This document shows positions 45,504-54,850 of a DNA stretch of 64,000 bases, in pieces. Below the pieces are notes generated by a model, which was not told the origin of the DNA, did no database searches, and saw only the letters and a list, made by a program, of their open reading frames with translations. Position 1 is the stretch's first letter, and every line of letters starts with the position of its first letter. The position numbers were made by a program, and so were the translations under genes. This DNA comes from Flavitalea plasmicola (GTDB lineage: Bacteria > Bacteroidota > Bacteroidia > Chitinophagales > Chitinophagaceae), in contig NZ_JAUOTO010000002.1 in NCBI RefSeq assembly GCF_030546645.1, forward strand, positions 186,001 to 250,000, written 5' to 3'.

Positions 45504-46727
45504 TTATACCTGAATATGGGCTTGTGGCGCTTTCTTGCCGTGCCCCCTTTTTGTCTCCTTTCCGTAGTTCTCCATCACCAGGGCCGCTGCGCCTATGATC
45601 TCCGCGCTGTACCCCAATGCGGACAACGCTACCTCGGTGCCGGATGCCAGTCTCGGGATACAGTGTTCATTCAGGGCCTGCTGGATGGGCGCCAGCCAGA
45701 TCTTACCTGCAGTGGAGCCCCGGCCGCTGAGCACGATGACCTCCGGGTTGAGCAGGTGGATCAAAATGGCGACGCCTCTGCCGATGCTGTACCCTGCTTC
45801 GGAAAGAAGCTTGACGGCGAACTTGTCCCCTTTCTTCGCCGCGGTGATAATATCCACCGCAGCCTGGTCCACATTTTCCACCGACAGGTGGTGCAAAGTG
45901 GTGATCTCCCCTTTCTTTACGCCTTCCACCACTTTGTCGATGACGACCAGCAGGGAGGCTTCCGTCTCCAGGCAGCCACTCTTACCGCAGCTGCATAGCT
46001 TGTTATTGTTAAAAAGAGGGAGGTGGCTAAATTCTCCGGCAAAACCGTTGTTGCCCCGGAAAAGCTCTCCACCAAGGATAAGGCCCAGGCCAACACCCCA
46101 ACCGATGTTGATGACCATTGCGGAACGTCTGTTGCGCGCAGCGCCAAAACGGAGCTCCGCGAGAGCGATAAGGCTGGAATCATTGTCGATGAACACGGGC
46201 AGGTGAAGCTTACCGCCTATGTATTCTATGATCGAATCATCGGGTACTTCGAGAAATGAGTAGTTGACGCCTTTCAGGGAGTCCACAAATCCGGGCATTC
46301 CAATCCCGACACCGACGATCTTCTCATGCTCTATGCCGGAAGCCTGGATAACCTGCGCGATCTTTTCGGTAAGCCGGGAAAGGGCGCCTGGATTTTTCTC
46401 AAGTGACAATTCGAACTTTTCGACGTCCCGGACGGGCTTGTTGTGCATGTCCAGGATCGCTATGCGAGTGATGAACTGGTCCATGGCTACCGACACGATG
46501 TACATGACATCCTGCTTCAGCGCGTACATGGACCTTCTTCTTCCGCCTGTGGAGGGCGCCAGGCCCGTGTCTATTACGGAACCTTCTTCCATCAGGCCAT
46601 TCAGGATCTTTGTAACCAGGGGGAGGCTTTTTCCTACCCGCTCACTCAACTCACCACTGGAAAGAGGACCTGAAAAATACAGGTGCTTTACAATACTCTT
46701 CCTATATGAAAGTTGTTTCTTCAGCAT
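45504..46727 (-). CDS. ROK family transcriptional regulator (upstream paralogue)
   Basis: 407 residues: winged-helix N-terminus (about 1-75; SSGELSERVGKSLPLVTKIL as recognition region, then TGGRRR), and a ROK domain with the zinc motif CSCGKSGC and His in EFSHLP. The product is a close paralogue of the regulator at 33567-32347, with runs of identity such as NNKLCSCGKSGCLETEASLL. It is transcribed in the same direction as, and just upstream of, susC, so it is likely the local repressor. An inverted repeat AGTTCT...AGAACT lies 23-45 bases upstream of its start. Confidence 0.92.
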   Translation of the reverse strand: MLKKQLSYRKSIVKHLYFSGPLSSGELSERVGKSLPLVTKILNGLMEEGSVIDTGLAPSTGGRRRSMYALKQDVMYIVSVAMDQFITRIAILDMHNKPVRDVEKFELSLEKNPGALSRLTEKIAQVIQASGIEHEKIVGVGIGMPGFVDSLKGVNYSFLEVPDDSIIEYIGGKLHLPVFIDNDSSLIALAELRFGAARNRRSAMVINIGWGVGLGLILGGELFRGNNGFAGEFSHLPLFNNNKLCSCGKSGCLETEASLLVVIDKVVEGVKKGEITTLHHLSVENVDQAAVDIITAAKKGDKFAVKLLSEAGYSIGRGVAILIHLLNPEVIVLSGRGSTAGKIWLAPIQQALNEHCIPRLASGTEVALSALGYSAEIIGAAALVMENYGKETKRGHGKKAPQAHIQV

Positions 46728-46749
46728 TAGGAGTATACCCCTATAGTTA

Positions 46750-46772
46750 AGTTCTGGTTAAATTATAGAACT
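46750..46772 (-). promoter_or_regulatory. Inverted repeat upstream of ROK/susC locus
   Basis: AGTTCT (46750-46755) and AGAACT (46767-46772) form a 23-bp interrupted palindrome in the A+T-rich leader of the ROK gene. ROK repressors bind palindromes of about this size and often autoregulate. The 46728-46913 gap shows no gene. Confidence 0.35.
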
Positions 46773-46913
46773 AAAGTAAAGAAACTTTTTAAAAAAAGTA
46801 TTAAAGTTTGAATTCTTTTATAAAATAAATTATTCACATCCTCTAATATATATAGAAGAGACCGTACTAACCTAAAAAAGGCTGCTTATTGGGAAAAATA
46901 TTATGTGTCGGGA

Positions 46914-48272
46914 TTATTTGCCGCTGAGCCAGTCCCGGAACCAGTAGCCGGAATTCTTGATGGTGCGCAGCTGGGTATTGAAGTCTACGTGGATGAGGCC
47001 AAAGCGGGCTTTGTAGCCTTCGGCCCATTCAAAGTTGTCGGTGAGGGTCCAGGCGAAGAAGCCTTTGACATTCACGCCTTCTTTTTTAGCCCTGAGGAGG
47101 GCCAGCAGGTATTGTTGGTAATAGTCGATGCGTTGCTGGTCGTCCACCACCCCACCCACGAGCTCGTCCTTAAAGCAGGCGCCGCTCTCGCTGATGATGA
47201 TCTCTTTCACACCGCCATAGAGCCAGAACCGTTTGATCAGGCGATAGAAGCTGTCCGGGTTGATCTCCCAGCCCATGGCCGTATGGGGCACTTTGCGGGT
47301 CGTGGCTTTTACCTCCGAGGCCTGCACGATGGGGATCAGGGCATTGTGGCGGACGACGACGGGGAAGTAGTTCTGGATGCCTATAAAATCGAAGTTGAAA
47401 TGCATCTTCTCGGTATACTTCCAGCTTTTGTTGTGGAGCTCCAGCTTATCGAGGAATTTGAAGTCTTCGCGGGGGTAGCCTCTTCCCAGGGCGGGCTCGA
47501 TGAACAGGCGGTTCATCAGGACGTCTACCCTTTTAGCGGCCTGGATATCTTCCGGGGAGCTGGTGTAGGGCAGTACCTCGGAGCAGGAAAAGGTGGTGCC
47601 GATGTGGGCATTTTTCACCAGCTGACGGAGGATGCGTCCTCCTTCGGCCTGGGCCAGGGCCGTATTATGAATGGCGGGCAGGAAGTTGGAGAGCCCTATC
47701 CTGCCGGGCGCGTGCTTGCCCAGCATATATCCCAGGCTGGTGAAGCCGAAGGGTTCGTTGAGCACGATCCAGTTCTTCACCTTGTCGCCATATTCTTCCG
47801 CGCAAAGGGCGGCATAGCGGACGAACCAACGCAGCATGAGGTGGCTGGTCCATCCCCCTTCTTTTTCCAGGGCGGCCGGCAAGTCCCAATGGTACAAAGT
47901 GACATAGGGCGTCAGGCCCAGCTTGAGGCATTCGTCGATCACCCGGTGGTAAAAGGCGATGCCTTCTTTGTTCACTTTTCCCGTTCCTTCGGGGAGGATG
48001 CGGGGCCAGGAGATGGAAAACCGGAAAACGGAGAAGCCCAGGGCTTTTGCCATGAGCAGGTCATCCTTATACCGATGGTAAAAATCGCAGGCGATGGTGG
48101 GCTTGCCGCCTCCTTTGATCTTGCCCTGGCGGCGGGAAAAATTGTCCCAGATGGAGGGGCCTTTACCGTAGCTGCTCCAGGCGCCTTCGTTTTGCGCCGC
48201 GGCCATGGCCACGCCCCATGCAAAATCCTCTCCGAATTCCTTCGCTATCAGTCGATGCAGGTTTGTCGCCAC
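46914..48272 (-). CDS. Glycoside hydrolase family 1 beta-glucosidase
   Basis: 452 residues, the standard GH1 length, with no signal peptide, so probably cytoplasmic. Acid/base E173 is in LNEPFGF, and the nucleophile Glu is in IIISESGACF, the ITENG-equivalent. The opening FGEDFAWGVAMAAAQNEGAW, FSISWPRILPEG and the final WSLTDNFEW-type motif FAWTLTDNFEWAEGY are all typical. It hydrolyses beta-glucosides, galactosides or 6-phospho forms. Nothing decides between these, though the lack of an adjacent PTS suggests non-phosphorylated substrates. It lies 40 bases downstream of miaA on the same strand. Confidence 0.95.
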   Translation of the reverse strand: MATNLHRLIAKEFGEDFAWGVAMAAAQNEGAWSSYGKGPSIWDNFSRRQGKIKGGGKPTIACDFYHRYKDDLLMAKALGFSVFRFSISWPRILPEGTGKVNKEGIAFYHRVIDECLKLGLTPYVTLYHWDLPAALEKEGGWTSHLMLRWFVRYAALCAEEYGDKVKNWIVLNEPFGFTSLGYMLGKHAPGRIGLSNFLPAIHNTALAQAEGGRILRQLVKNAHIGTTFSCSEVLPYTSSPEDIQAAKRVDVLMNRLFIEPALGRGYPREDFKFLDKLELHNKSWKYTEKMHFNFDFIGIQNYFPVVVRHNALIPIVQASEVKATTRKVPHTAMGWEINPDSFYRLIKRFWLYGGVKEIIISESGACFKDELVGGVVDDQQRIDYYQQYLLALLRAKKEGVNVKGFFAWTLTDNFEWAEGYKARFGLIHVDFNTQLRTIKNSGYWFRDWLSGK

Positions 48273-48312
48273 TGGTCGGAAAATTTAAGCCGCAAATTCG
48301 GTAGACAGGATG

Positions 48313-49233
48313 TTACGATAATATTAAGGTTAGGTTATCTTTTGAAACCCCTTCACCGGCGTCTATCCACCGGATGGAGGGGTCTTTACGGAACCAGGTC
48401 ATCTGCCGCTTGGCATACCGGCGGGTATTGACCTTTATGTTCTCTATTGCTTCGTCGAGGGACGTCTTTCCTTCAAGGTATTCGAACAGTTCGGTGTAGC
48501 CGACGGTCTGGAGGGCGTTGAGGTGCTTGTAGGGTTCCAGGGCTTTTACTTCGTCCAGCAGGCCCTGGTCCATCATCATGTCTACCCGGTGATTGATCCT
48601 TTGGTTCAAGGTTTCTCTGGGCAGCTGGAGGCCGATGGTCTTTATATTAAAAGGCCTGGGCTTCCTGTTCCGGGTACGAAAGTCGAGAATGGACCGGCCG
48701 GTGGACCTTATCACTTCCAGGGCCCGCATGAGGCGCTGGGGGTTTTGGATCTCCCCTGCCTGGAAGAATGCGGGATCGGCCTCCTTTACCTGTTGCTGCA
48801 GCCAGTCCATGCCGGCGGCGGCATATTGTTGCTGGATCTCCTGGCGGACGAATGGATCGATGGAGGGGATGGTATCCAGCCCTTCGGTGAAGGCCTTTAT
48901 ATACAGACCGGTGCCGCCGACCATGACGGCGACGGGTGGCTTGCCTGCTTTTGTTTGTTCATTGAAGATGTCGTCCGTCCATTGGAGGGCCAGCGCTTCG
49001 AAGCTGGCGGCCGTCACTTCTTCGTGGATGGAATGGGAGCTGATGAAATAATGATGGACAGCCTGCAGCTCCTCCGGGGAGGGTTTGGCGACGCCAATAT
49101 TCAGCTCCTTAAAACACTGGCGGCTGTCGGCTGAGATGATCTTCGTGGAAAGTTGCTGTGCCAGGCGGACAGCCACGGCCGTCTTGCCTACCGCCGTCGG
49201 GCCTGCAATAATGATGACCGTGGGCTCATTCAT
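48313..49233 (-). CDS. miaA: tRNA dimethylallyltransferase
   Basis: 306 residues. It transfers a dimethylallyl group to N6 of A37 in tRNAs reading UNN codons. The P-loop is GPTAVGKTAVA (about 11-21), followed by SADSRQCFKELNIG and VGGTGLYIKAF. RYAKRQMTWFRKD forms the tRNA-binding end. Length and motifs are normal. Its first 8 bases overlap the end of the upstream PRiA4_ORF3 gene. Confidence 0.96.
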   Translation of the reverse strand: MNEPTVIIIAGPTAVGKTAVAVRLAQQLSTKIISADSRQCFKELNIGVAKPSPEELQAVHHYFISSHSIHEEVTAASFEALALQWTDDIFNEQTKAGKPPVAVMVGGTGLYIKAFTEGLDTIPSIDPFVRQEIQQQYAAAGMDWLQQQVKEADPAFFQAGEIQNPQRLMRALEVIRSTGRSILDFRTRNRKPRPFNIKTIGLQLPRETLNQRINHRVDMMMDQGLLDEVKALEPYKHLNALQTVGYTELFEYLEGKTSLDEAIENIKVNTRRYAKRQMTWFRKDPSIRWIDAGEGVSKDNLTLILS

Positions 49234-49807
49234 CCGTGGTCGGTTCTTCGCTTTCTTCTTCGCTCTCCGTCTCCTCCTCTTCCGCGGCTGCGTCCGTGCC
49301 GTCCTCTTCTTTTACATTGAAGCCTTCCGTTCCTTTGGTGAGGTCATACTTTTCCTCTATCTCGGTGAGCTTGTCACCCACGAGGCCCTTGGTGCCATAT
49401 TGGGAGGGCGGGATCCCTTCCGACTTGACGACGGCAGGATAATCCAGCTTGCCGCTTTCTTCTTTGGACACATTGATCAATTCCACGAGAAAGCTCCAAT
49501 TCTTTACAAAATCGTATACGTAGATGAATTTTTGGTTGGGGTCGCGGATCTCGGAGCCGATGGGAGTGGCATCCATGAGCAAGGGTTCCACCTTATAGGC
49601 CTTATCGTATTTTTCCAGGGAGATCTCCCTTCCTCTTTGCCAGTTGTCATTGCTGCGATAGAAAGTGGCCTGGTGCTTACTATCAAATTCATAAGCGCGC
49701 AGGATCACCTGATGCAGCTGCAGGAAAGTCTGGGTATGTTTAACCGCCACATCCCTGTAAATGCTATCATCTTCCTCGAAATAAACCCTGAATTTCAAAA
49801 TGGCCAT
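49226..49807 (-). CDS. PRiA4_ORF3 / IS1096 passenger-like protein
   Basis: About 193 residues from the ATG at 49807 (MAILKFRVYFEEDDSIYRDV); a GTG two codons earlier is possible. The N-terminal 150 residues match the plasmid pRiA4b ORF-3 / IS1096 TnpR-like family: HTFLQLHQVILRAYEF-type helix, FYVYDFVKNWSFLVEL-like strand, and SEGIPPSQYG. The C-terminal 45 residues are highly acidic (Glu/Asp/Thr run). Despite the family name there is no mobile element here; it is a stable neighbour of miaA. The molecular role is unknown. Confidence 0.85.
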   Translation of the reverse strand: MAILKFRVYFEEDDSIYRDVAVKHTQTFLQLHQVILRAYEFDSKHQATFYRSNDNWQRGREISLEKYDKAYKVEPLLMDATPIGSEIRDPNQKFIYVYDFVKNWSFLVELINVSKEESGKLDYPAVVKSEGIPPSQYGTKGLVGDKLTEIEEKYDLTKGTEGFNVKEEDGTDAAAEEEETESEEESEEPTTDE

Positions 49808-49908
49808 AAGCACTGATTAATTCAAGAAACAAATTAAAGTTAAAAAACTAATTAAGGTCACAAGATAATATGAATTATTCGTATTTGCACCTGCTATTCC
49901 ACCAGCAC

Positions 49909-51327
49909 TTATTTTACAGGGACGAGCTTGAGATCGGCGGCTTTTTTCAACATAAAATCGGCTGCGGCCTCATAGTTATTTTCGATGACGCCGTCAAGGA
50001 TCGCTTCCCGGATGGCATTCTTCAGCTCACCCACCATCCTGCCGGGGGGCAGCCCGAATTTCTCCATGATCATCTCGCCTGTGATAGGCGGCTGCCAGTT
50101 GCGGATCTGGTCTTTCTCCTCTACTTCCTTCAGTCTTTGTCTCACCATTTCGAAGTTCTCCAGGAAGCGGCGGACTTTTTGCTTATTCTTCGACGTAATA
50201 TCGGCTTCGCATAAGGTCATCAGGGAGTCTATGTCATCTCCGGCATCGAACAGGAGCCGGCGTATGGCCGAGTCAGTGATATTCTCCTTCGTCAGGCTGA
50301 TGGGACGCAAATGGTATTCCACCATCTTACGTACAAAACGCATTTTTTCGTTCTGGGGCAGCTTGAGCTTTGTGAAAATTTTCGGCACCATCCTCCCTCC
50401 TACCACTTCGTGACCATGAAAGGTCCAGCCATGGTCCTTTTCAAAACGTTTGGTCGGGGGCTTGCCGATGTCATGGAGGATCGCCGCCCAGCGCAGCCAG
50501 AGGTCGCCCGTGTTCTTCGAGATATTGTCCAACACCTGGAGGGTATGGTAGAAATTATCCTTATGCCCCATCCCGTCGATGTATTCCGCGCCTGCCAGGT
50601 CAACCATCTGGGGGAAAATAATGGACAGGAGGCCGCTGCGGTACAGGAGGTCAAAGCCGATGGAAGGCTTTTGGCAGAGGATGATCTTATTCAGCTCGTC
50701 CGTAATACGTTCCTGGGACACGATGGAAATGCGGTGGGCGTCCGCTTTGATCGCGTTGAAAGCGGCCTCGTCGATGGTGAAATCCAGCTGGGTGGCGAAC
50801 CGGGTGGCCCGCATCATCCGGAGGGGGTCGTCACTGAAGGTCTGCAGGGGGTCCAGGGGGGTACGGATCATCCGACGCTCCAGGTCCTGGCGGCCTTCGA
50901 AGGGGTCGATCAGGCGGCCGTAGTCCGCCTTATTCAGGCTGATGGCCATGGCATTGATGGTAAAATCCCTCCGCAGCTGATCGTCCTCGATGGTCCCGGG
51001 CGCGACCTGCGGATTGCGGGAATCCTGCCGGTAGCTCTCTTTCCGGGCGCCTACGAACTCGATCTCCCAGTCGTCCAGCTTGATCTGGGCGGTGCCGAAA
51101 TTCTTGAAGAAGGACACGGAAGGCCGGGGGTGGAAGCTGTCGGCTACCTTATGGGCCAGCTCGATGCCATCCCCAACGCAGACGATGTCGGCGTCTTTGG
51201 TAGGGCGGCCGATGAGCTTGTCGCGGACAAATCCCCCGATGAGGAAGCAGGGTACGCCGAGCGCTTCGGCTGCCGCGGCTATCTTATTGAATACGAACAA
51301 CTCTTTTTCAGTGCAAATGATATCCAT
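49909..51327 (-). CDS. cca: CCA tRNA nucleotidyltransferase with HD domain
   Basis: 472 residues. Class II nucleotidyltransferase core with [13 protein letters not shown] and the DAD metal motif (KDADIVCVG), the neck [12 protein letters not shown], and the [11 protein letters not shown] region. A C-terminal HD phosphohydrolase domain follows ([15 protein letters not shown]). It adds or repairs the 3' CCA of tRNAs, consistent with the tRNA-Leu in this window lacking an encoded CCA. A close paralogue would be poly(A) polymerase, but the HD domain and motif set favour CCA addition. A consensus -7 box lies just upstream. Confidence 0.93.
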   Translation of the reverse strand: MDIICTEKELFVFNKIAAAAEALGVPCFLIGGFVRDKLIGRPTKDADIVCVGDGIELAHKVADSFHPRPSVSFFKNFGTAQIKLDDWEIEFVGARKESYRQDSRNPQVAPGTIEDDQLRRDFTINAMAISLNKADYGRLIDPFEGRQDLERRMIRTPLDPLQTFSDDPLRMMRATRFATQLDFTIDEAAFNAIKADAHRISIVSQERITDELNKIILCQKPSIGFDLLYRSGLLSIIFPQMVDLAGAEYIDGMGHKDNFYHTLQVLDNISKNTGDLWLRWAAILHDIGKPPTKRFEKDHGWTFHGHEVVGGRMVPKIFTKLKLPQNEKMRFVRKMVEYHLRPISLTKENITDSAIRRLLFDAGDDIDSLMTLCEADITSKNKQKVRRFLENFEMVRQRLKEVEEKDQIRNWQPPITGEMIMEKFGLPPGRMVGELKNAIREAILDGVIENNYEAAADFMLKKAADLKLVPVK

Positions 51328-51335
51328 AAACGGTG

Positions 51336-51343
51336 CAAAGGTA
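51336..51343 (-). promoter_or_regulatory. Promoter -7 box of the CCA-transferase gene
   Basis: Minus-strand TACCTTTG, 9-16 bases upstream of the ATG at 51327, matches TAnnTTTG exactly. The leader would be very short. Confidence 0.5.
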
Positions 51344-51403
51344 AGGATTGGTTAGGTGTGTTGGGGGGGGTGGTCAGGTGTTTTACAAGGTTGGGGAGGT
51401 GCT

Positions 51404-52399
51404 CTACAGACTGGCCAGGAGCTGTTCGTCTTTGATGTAATGGGCACAATGAAAATGACCTAAGGGGCAGGCCTTATATCCGTGCAGGCCGCAGGGGCGG
51501 CAGTCCAGGGGCTGCGGCGACTCCACGATAAATTTCCTGTCGGACAGGGGGCCAAAGCCAAAGGCGGGGATGGTGGAGCAATACACTGCCGTCACGGGTG
51601 CATTGAGGGCGGAGGCAAAGTGCATGGGCGCCGAGTCATTGGCGTAATTCATGTGGGCGTCCCGCATAAGAGCGGCGGATTGCAGGAAGCTGAGCTGGCC
51701 GCTGAGGTCGGTGAGGTTTTGGTTGTTCAGGTGGTGCCTGACTATATAGGTGCAGAGGTCTTTGTCTGACGGTGCGCCCAGGAGGTAAATATGGTAATCT
51801 TTGGGGACCTTATCGATAAATGTTATCCATTGCTCCTTCGGGTATTGCTTGGTGAACCAGACAGAGGCCGGGGAGATGGTGAGGTATTTTTGGTTTTTGT
51901 AGGCTTCTACCTTTATATAGTCTTCTTTTGTGGGATAGAGCCGGGGATTGGCTGGTACGTCGTCCGTAAGATGCCTGATCAGCTCCTGGTTGCGTTGGAT
52001 CTCGTGGAGGGGAGCGGCGCTGGTGCTGACGATGTGGGGGATGCGCCTGGTGAAAAATTTACTCAGGGGATTCTTGTCGAAGCCGATGGTCTCTTTTGCG
52101 CCGGAGAGGGCAGTCAACAGGCCAGTGGCGGCAAACCGCTGGACGTTGATCACCGTGTCATACTTTGTACGTCGTACCTGTCTAATCAGGCGGAAAAGGT
52201 TTTTTAGCTTTTGCTGCCGCTTGTCCCAGACAAGTACTTCATTGAGAAAGGGGTGTCCGGCCAGGAGGGCTTCATTGCCTTTTCTCACCATGAAATCGAT
52301 GTGCGCATCGGGAAAGCGGGCATGTAACTTTTCTATAATACCTGTCGCCAATACCACATCTCCTATGAATGCTGTTTGTATGACCAGGAATTTTTGCAC
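51404..52399 (-). CDS. Glycosyltransferase family 9 (heptosyltransferase-like)
   Basis: About 331 residues from the GTG at 52399 (MQKFLVIQTAFIGDVVLATG). This start is preferred because the open frame upstream (to 52495) is Pro/Ser-rich and overlaps the TsaC gene. GT-B fold enzyme of the ADP-heptose:LPS heptosyltransferase family. It has an N-terminal IGDVVLATG loop, ISPASVWFTKQYPKEQW in the donor domain, and YANDSAPMHFASALNAPVTA with the conserved Asp/Ser region. The C-terminus has a Cys-rich CRPCGLHGYKACPLGHFHC, unusual but seen in relatives. It likely acts on the LPS core. Confidence 0.9.
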   Translation of the reverse strand: MQKFLVIQTAFIGDVVLATGIIEKLHARFPDAHIDFMVRKGNEALLAGHPFLNEVLVWDKRQQKLKNLFRLIRQVRRTKYDTVINVQRFAATGLLTALSGAKETIGFDKNPLSKFFTRRIPHIVSTSAAPLHEIQRNQELIRHLTDDVPANPRLYPTKEDYIKVEAYKNQKYLTISPASVWFTKQYPKEQWITFIDKVPKDYHIYLLGAPSDKDLCTYIVRHHLNNQNLTDLSGQLSFLQSAALMRDAHMNYANDSAPMHFASALNAPVTAVYCSTIPAFGFGPLSDRKFIVESPQPLDCRPCGLHGYKACPLGHFHCAHYIKDEQLLASL

Positions 52400-52418
52400 G
52401 GCGCGAAGGTAGGTTTTT

Positions 52419-52997
52419 TTACGACCGGATGATGGTGATGGTGGCGTCCTTGTTCCAGCGTACGATGGCGGAGGGTTCACGTTGGGTGTTGTCATCCTGT
52501 CTATGGCGTACGATGTAATCTACGCCGGCTTTTATTTTTGCATCGACGTCCTTAAAGCTTGCGGGCGCCGGCATGCCGGAGATATTGGCGGAAGTGGACA
52601 CGAGGGGCTTGCGGAACCTTTTGATGAGATGCCGGCAGAAGGGGTCCTCCACCAGCCGGATGGCTACGGTGCCGTCGGCGGCGATGCAATTAGGCGCCAG
52701 GCCCATGGCGCCTTCATAGATGACCGTGGTCGGTTTGGTCACGGTGTCCAGGTAATCGAAGATGCGCAGATCGGGCTGGCTGGTGTATCGCAGGATATCC
52801 TTTTTATCCGCCATCAGGATGATGAGGCTTTTGGACTCGGCCCTTTGTTTCAGCGCATATACTTTTTCGACGGCAGCCGCGTCCGTGGCGTCGCAGCCTA
52901 TGCCCCAAATGGTATCGGTGGAATACAGAATGAGGCCGCCGGCCTGCAGCGTAGCCAGAGAAGGATCGATGTCCTGTTGAAAGTCCTGGGAAAGCAT
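52419..52997 (-). CDS. tsaC: L-threonylcarbamoyladenylate synthase
   Basis: 192 residues from the ATG at 52997 (MLSQDFQQDIDPSLATLQAGG). The longer frame to 53234 would run through the dapD promoter and gene and is not used. Sua5/YrdC/YciO fold: LYSTDTIWGIGCDATD, KQRAESKSLIILM, and STSANISGMPAP. It makes threonylcarbamoyl-AMP for t6A37 of tRNAs decoding ANN. It is divergent from dapD across 37 bases, with a TATCTTTA box on its own side. Confidence 0.93.
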   Translation of the reverse strand: MLSQDFQQDIDPSLATLQAGGLILYSTDTIWGIGCDATDAAAVEKVYALKQRAESKSLIILMADKKDILRYTSQPDLRIFDYLDTVTKPTTVIYEGAMGLAPNCIAADGTVAIRLVEDPFCRHLIKRFRKPLVSTSANISGMPAPASFKDVDAKIKAGVDYIVRHRQDDNTQREPSAIVRWNKDATITIIRS

Positions 52998-53034
52998 AAG
53001 CTGTAAAGATAGTACCTTCGCAAAAAATTTTTCG

Positions 53035-53847
53035 ATGGAATTGAAACAATTGATCGCAGAAGCCTGGGCCAACCGGGATCTATTGAAGGAAGCCAAATAC
53101 GCGGATGCCGTCAGGGCCGTCATCGAGGAAGTGGACAAGGGCCGACTGCGGGTAGCCTCTCCTGTTGCCGAAGGCTGGCAGGTGAACGAATGGGTGAAGC
53201 AGGCCATCCTCCTGTATTTTGGGATCCAGCCCATGCAGACCTGGGACCTTGCGCCCTTCGAATTCTATGATAAGATGTTGTTGAAGAAGAATTATAAGGA
53301 GCTGGGCGTACGGGCTGTCCCCCATTCGGTGGCACGCTATGGCGCTTACCTGGCGAAGAACGTCGTGCTGATGCCCAGCTATGTGAATATCGGGGCTTAT
53401 GTCGACGAGGGCACCATGGTGGATACCTGGGCAACGGTGGGCAGCTGTGCGCAGATCGGCAAGGGCGTACATCTCAGCGGCGGCGTGGGCATCGGCGGCG
53501 TACTGGAGCCCCTCCAGGCTTCACCCGTCATCGTCGAGGACGGCGCTTTCCTGGGCAGCCGCAGCATTGTCGTGGAAGGCGTCATCATTGAAAAAGAGGC
53601 CGTATTGGGGGCGAATGTCGTGCTAACCCAATCCACCAAGATCATCGATGTCAGCGGGCCAACGCCTGTGGAATATAAGGGACGGGTACCGGCCCGCAGC
53701 GTGGTGATACCGGGCACTTACCCGAAGAAGTTCCCCGCGGGCGAATACAATGTCAGCTGTGCGCTGATCATCGGACAGCGTAAGCCCAGCACGGACCTGA
53801 AAACCAGCCTGAATGACGCATTGAGGGATTTTAATGTCTCCGTCTAG
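53035..53847 (+). CDS. dapD: 2,3,4,5-tetrahydropyridine-2,6-dicarboxylate N-succinyltransferase
   Basis: 270 residues. Lysine/DAP-pathway acyltransferase, trimeric left-handed beta-helix. The N-terminal helical domain (MELKQLIAEAWANRDLLKEA) is followed by hexapeptide repeats (GAYVDEGTMVDTWATVGS, QIGKGVHLSGGVGIGGVLEP) and the C-terminal PGTYPKKFPAGEYNVSCALI. A near-consensus -7 box TACCTTCG lies at 53013-53020, 15 bases before the ATG. Its last 14 bases overlap the EamA transporter gene. Confidence 0.97.
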   Translation: MELKQLIAEAWANRDLLKEAKYADAVRAVIEEVDKGRLRVASPVAEGWQVNEWVKQAILLYFGIQPMQTWDLAPFEFYDKMLLKKNYKELGVRAVPHSVARYGAYLAKNVVLMPSYVNIGAYVDEGTMVDTWATVGSCAQIGKGVHLSGGVGIGGVLEPLQASPVIVEDGAFLGSRSIVVEGVIIEKEAVLGANVVLTQSTKIIDVSGPTPVEYKGRVPARSVVIPGTYPKKFPAGEYNVSCALIIGQRKPSTDLKTSLNDALRDFNVSV

Positions 53848-54850
53848 GCAGCATTTGCCTTTAGCGGGATTCCTCATCTCCTTTACGGGGGCTGTGCTGT
53901 TCTCCACTAAGGCGATCATCATCAAAAAAGCTTTCCAGGCAACATCCGTAGATGCGCTGACGCTGCTGTCGCTGCGGATGTTGTTCTCTTTGCCTTTTTA
54001 TACGCTGGCGGCCCTGTGGGGCAGGCGCGTGCGAGTGGTTGAGGGTTCGATTGGTCGGGGTTCGGTCGGTCAGGGTTCGGTCGGTCAGCCGGAGGGGCTG
54101 TCAGATTCTCAGGCCCCCCGCATGGCATCGTCCATGACTTCGCGGCAATGGATGTGGATCATCGTGCTGGGGATCCTGGGCTATCATTTCAGCAGCTATT
54201 TTGATTTTGCGGGATTGCAATATATTTCCGCGGGGCTGGAGCGGCTGATCCTCTTCCTCTATCCCAGCTTTGCCGTCCTGATCAACGCCGTGGTTTTCCG
54301 GCAGCGGATCAGCCGGGTGCAGGGCCTGGCGCTCCTGCTGACCTATACGGGCATCGGCATCGCTTATTTCGGGGAGCTGAAAGTGGACGCGGGCAATGCT
54401 CAATTCTACTGGGGCAGTTTCCTCGTCTTTCTGTGCGCCGTCACGTATGCCTTTTACCTGTCGGGCATGGGGCGTGTGGTCCGGGTGGTCTCTCCTTTTA
54501 CGTTTACTACGTACAGCATGCTGGTCGCCGTCGGCAGCGTCTTTCTTCATTTCCTCGTTCGGGGCTGGGTGTCGGGGAATTTTCATCTTCCTACCGGCGC
54601 CGCATCCGGGCAGCTTTGGATGTACGGGCTGCTGCTGGCCCTGCTTGCCACGGTGATCCCTTCTTTCATGCTGTCGGAAGGCATGCGAAGGATCGGGGCC
54701 AACAATGCGGCCATCGTCACCAGCGTCGGTCCTGTCTCCACGATCCTACAAGCCCATTTTATCCTGGGCGATCCTATCTTCATTGAGCAAGTGATTGGGA
54801 CCTTGCTTGTAATAGCGGGCGTTCTGCTGACGGGGTGGAAAGGTCGCTGA
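53834..54850 (+). CDS. EamA/DMT family transporter
   Basis: 338-residue inner-membrane protein with about ten transmembrane helices in two EamA repeats (first around 8-165, second around 180-335). It has the typical YTGIGIAYFGELKV turn and the ending VIAGVLLTGW. Between helices 2 and 3 there is a low-complexity loop carrying three 5-residue repeats (GSIGR GSVGQ GSVGQ) that other family members lack. It starts inside the dapD gene and is probably co-expressed with it. The substrate is unknown. The 3' end overlaps the convergent NmrA-like gene by 71 bases. Confidence 0.9.
   Translation: MSPSRQHLPLAGFLISFTGAVLFSTKAIIIKKAFQATSVDALTLLSLRMLFSLPFYTLAALWGRRVRVVEGSIGRGSVGQGSVGQPEGLSDSQAPRMASSMTSRQWMWIIVLGILGYHFSSYFDFAGLQYISAGLERLILFLYPSFAVLINAVVFRQRISRVQGLALLLTYTGIGIAYFGELKVDAGNAQFYWGSFLVFLCAVTYAFYLSGMGRVVRVVSPFTFTTYSMLVAVGSVFLHFLVRGWVSGNFHLPTGAASGQLWMYGLLLALLATVIPSFMLSEGMRRIGANNAAIVTSVGPVSTILQAHFILGDPIFIEQVIGTLLVIAGVLLTGWKGR
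54043..54087 (+). repeat. 15-bp in-frame tandem repeat (3 copies)
   Basis: Three 15-bp units, the last two identical (GGGTTCGGTCGGTCA), encode the GSVGQ repeats in a loop of the EamA transporter. Confidence 0.85.

Noticed and set aside
46905..48431. 508-codon plus-strand open frame
   Set aside because: It lies fully across the GH1 beta-glucosidase gene on the other strand, whose active-site motifs are intact. The plus-strand product is low in recognisable structure: a G+C-driven shadow.
52998..53234. N-terminal extension of the TsaC/Sua5 frame
   Set aside because: It runs antisense through the dapD promoter and coding region, and its sequence is unlike the family. The ATG at 52997 gives a normal-length enzyme.
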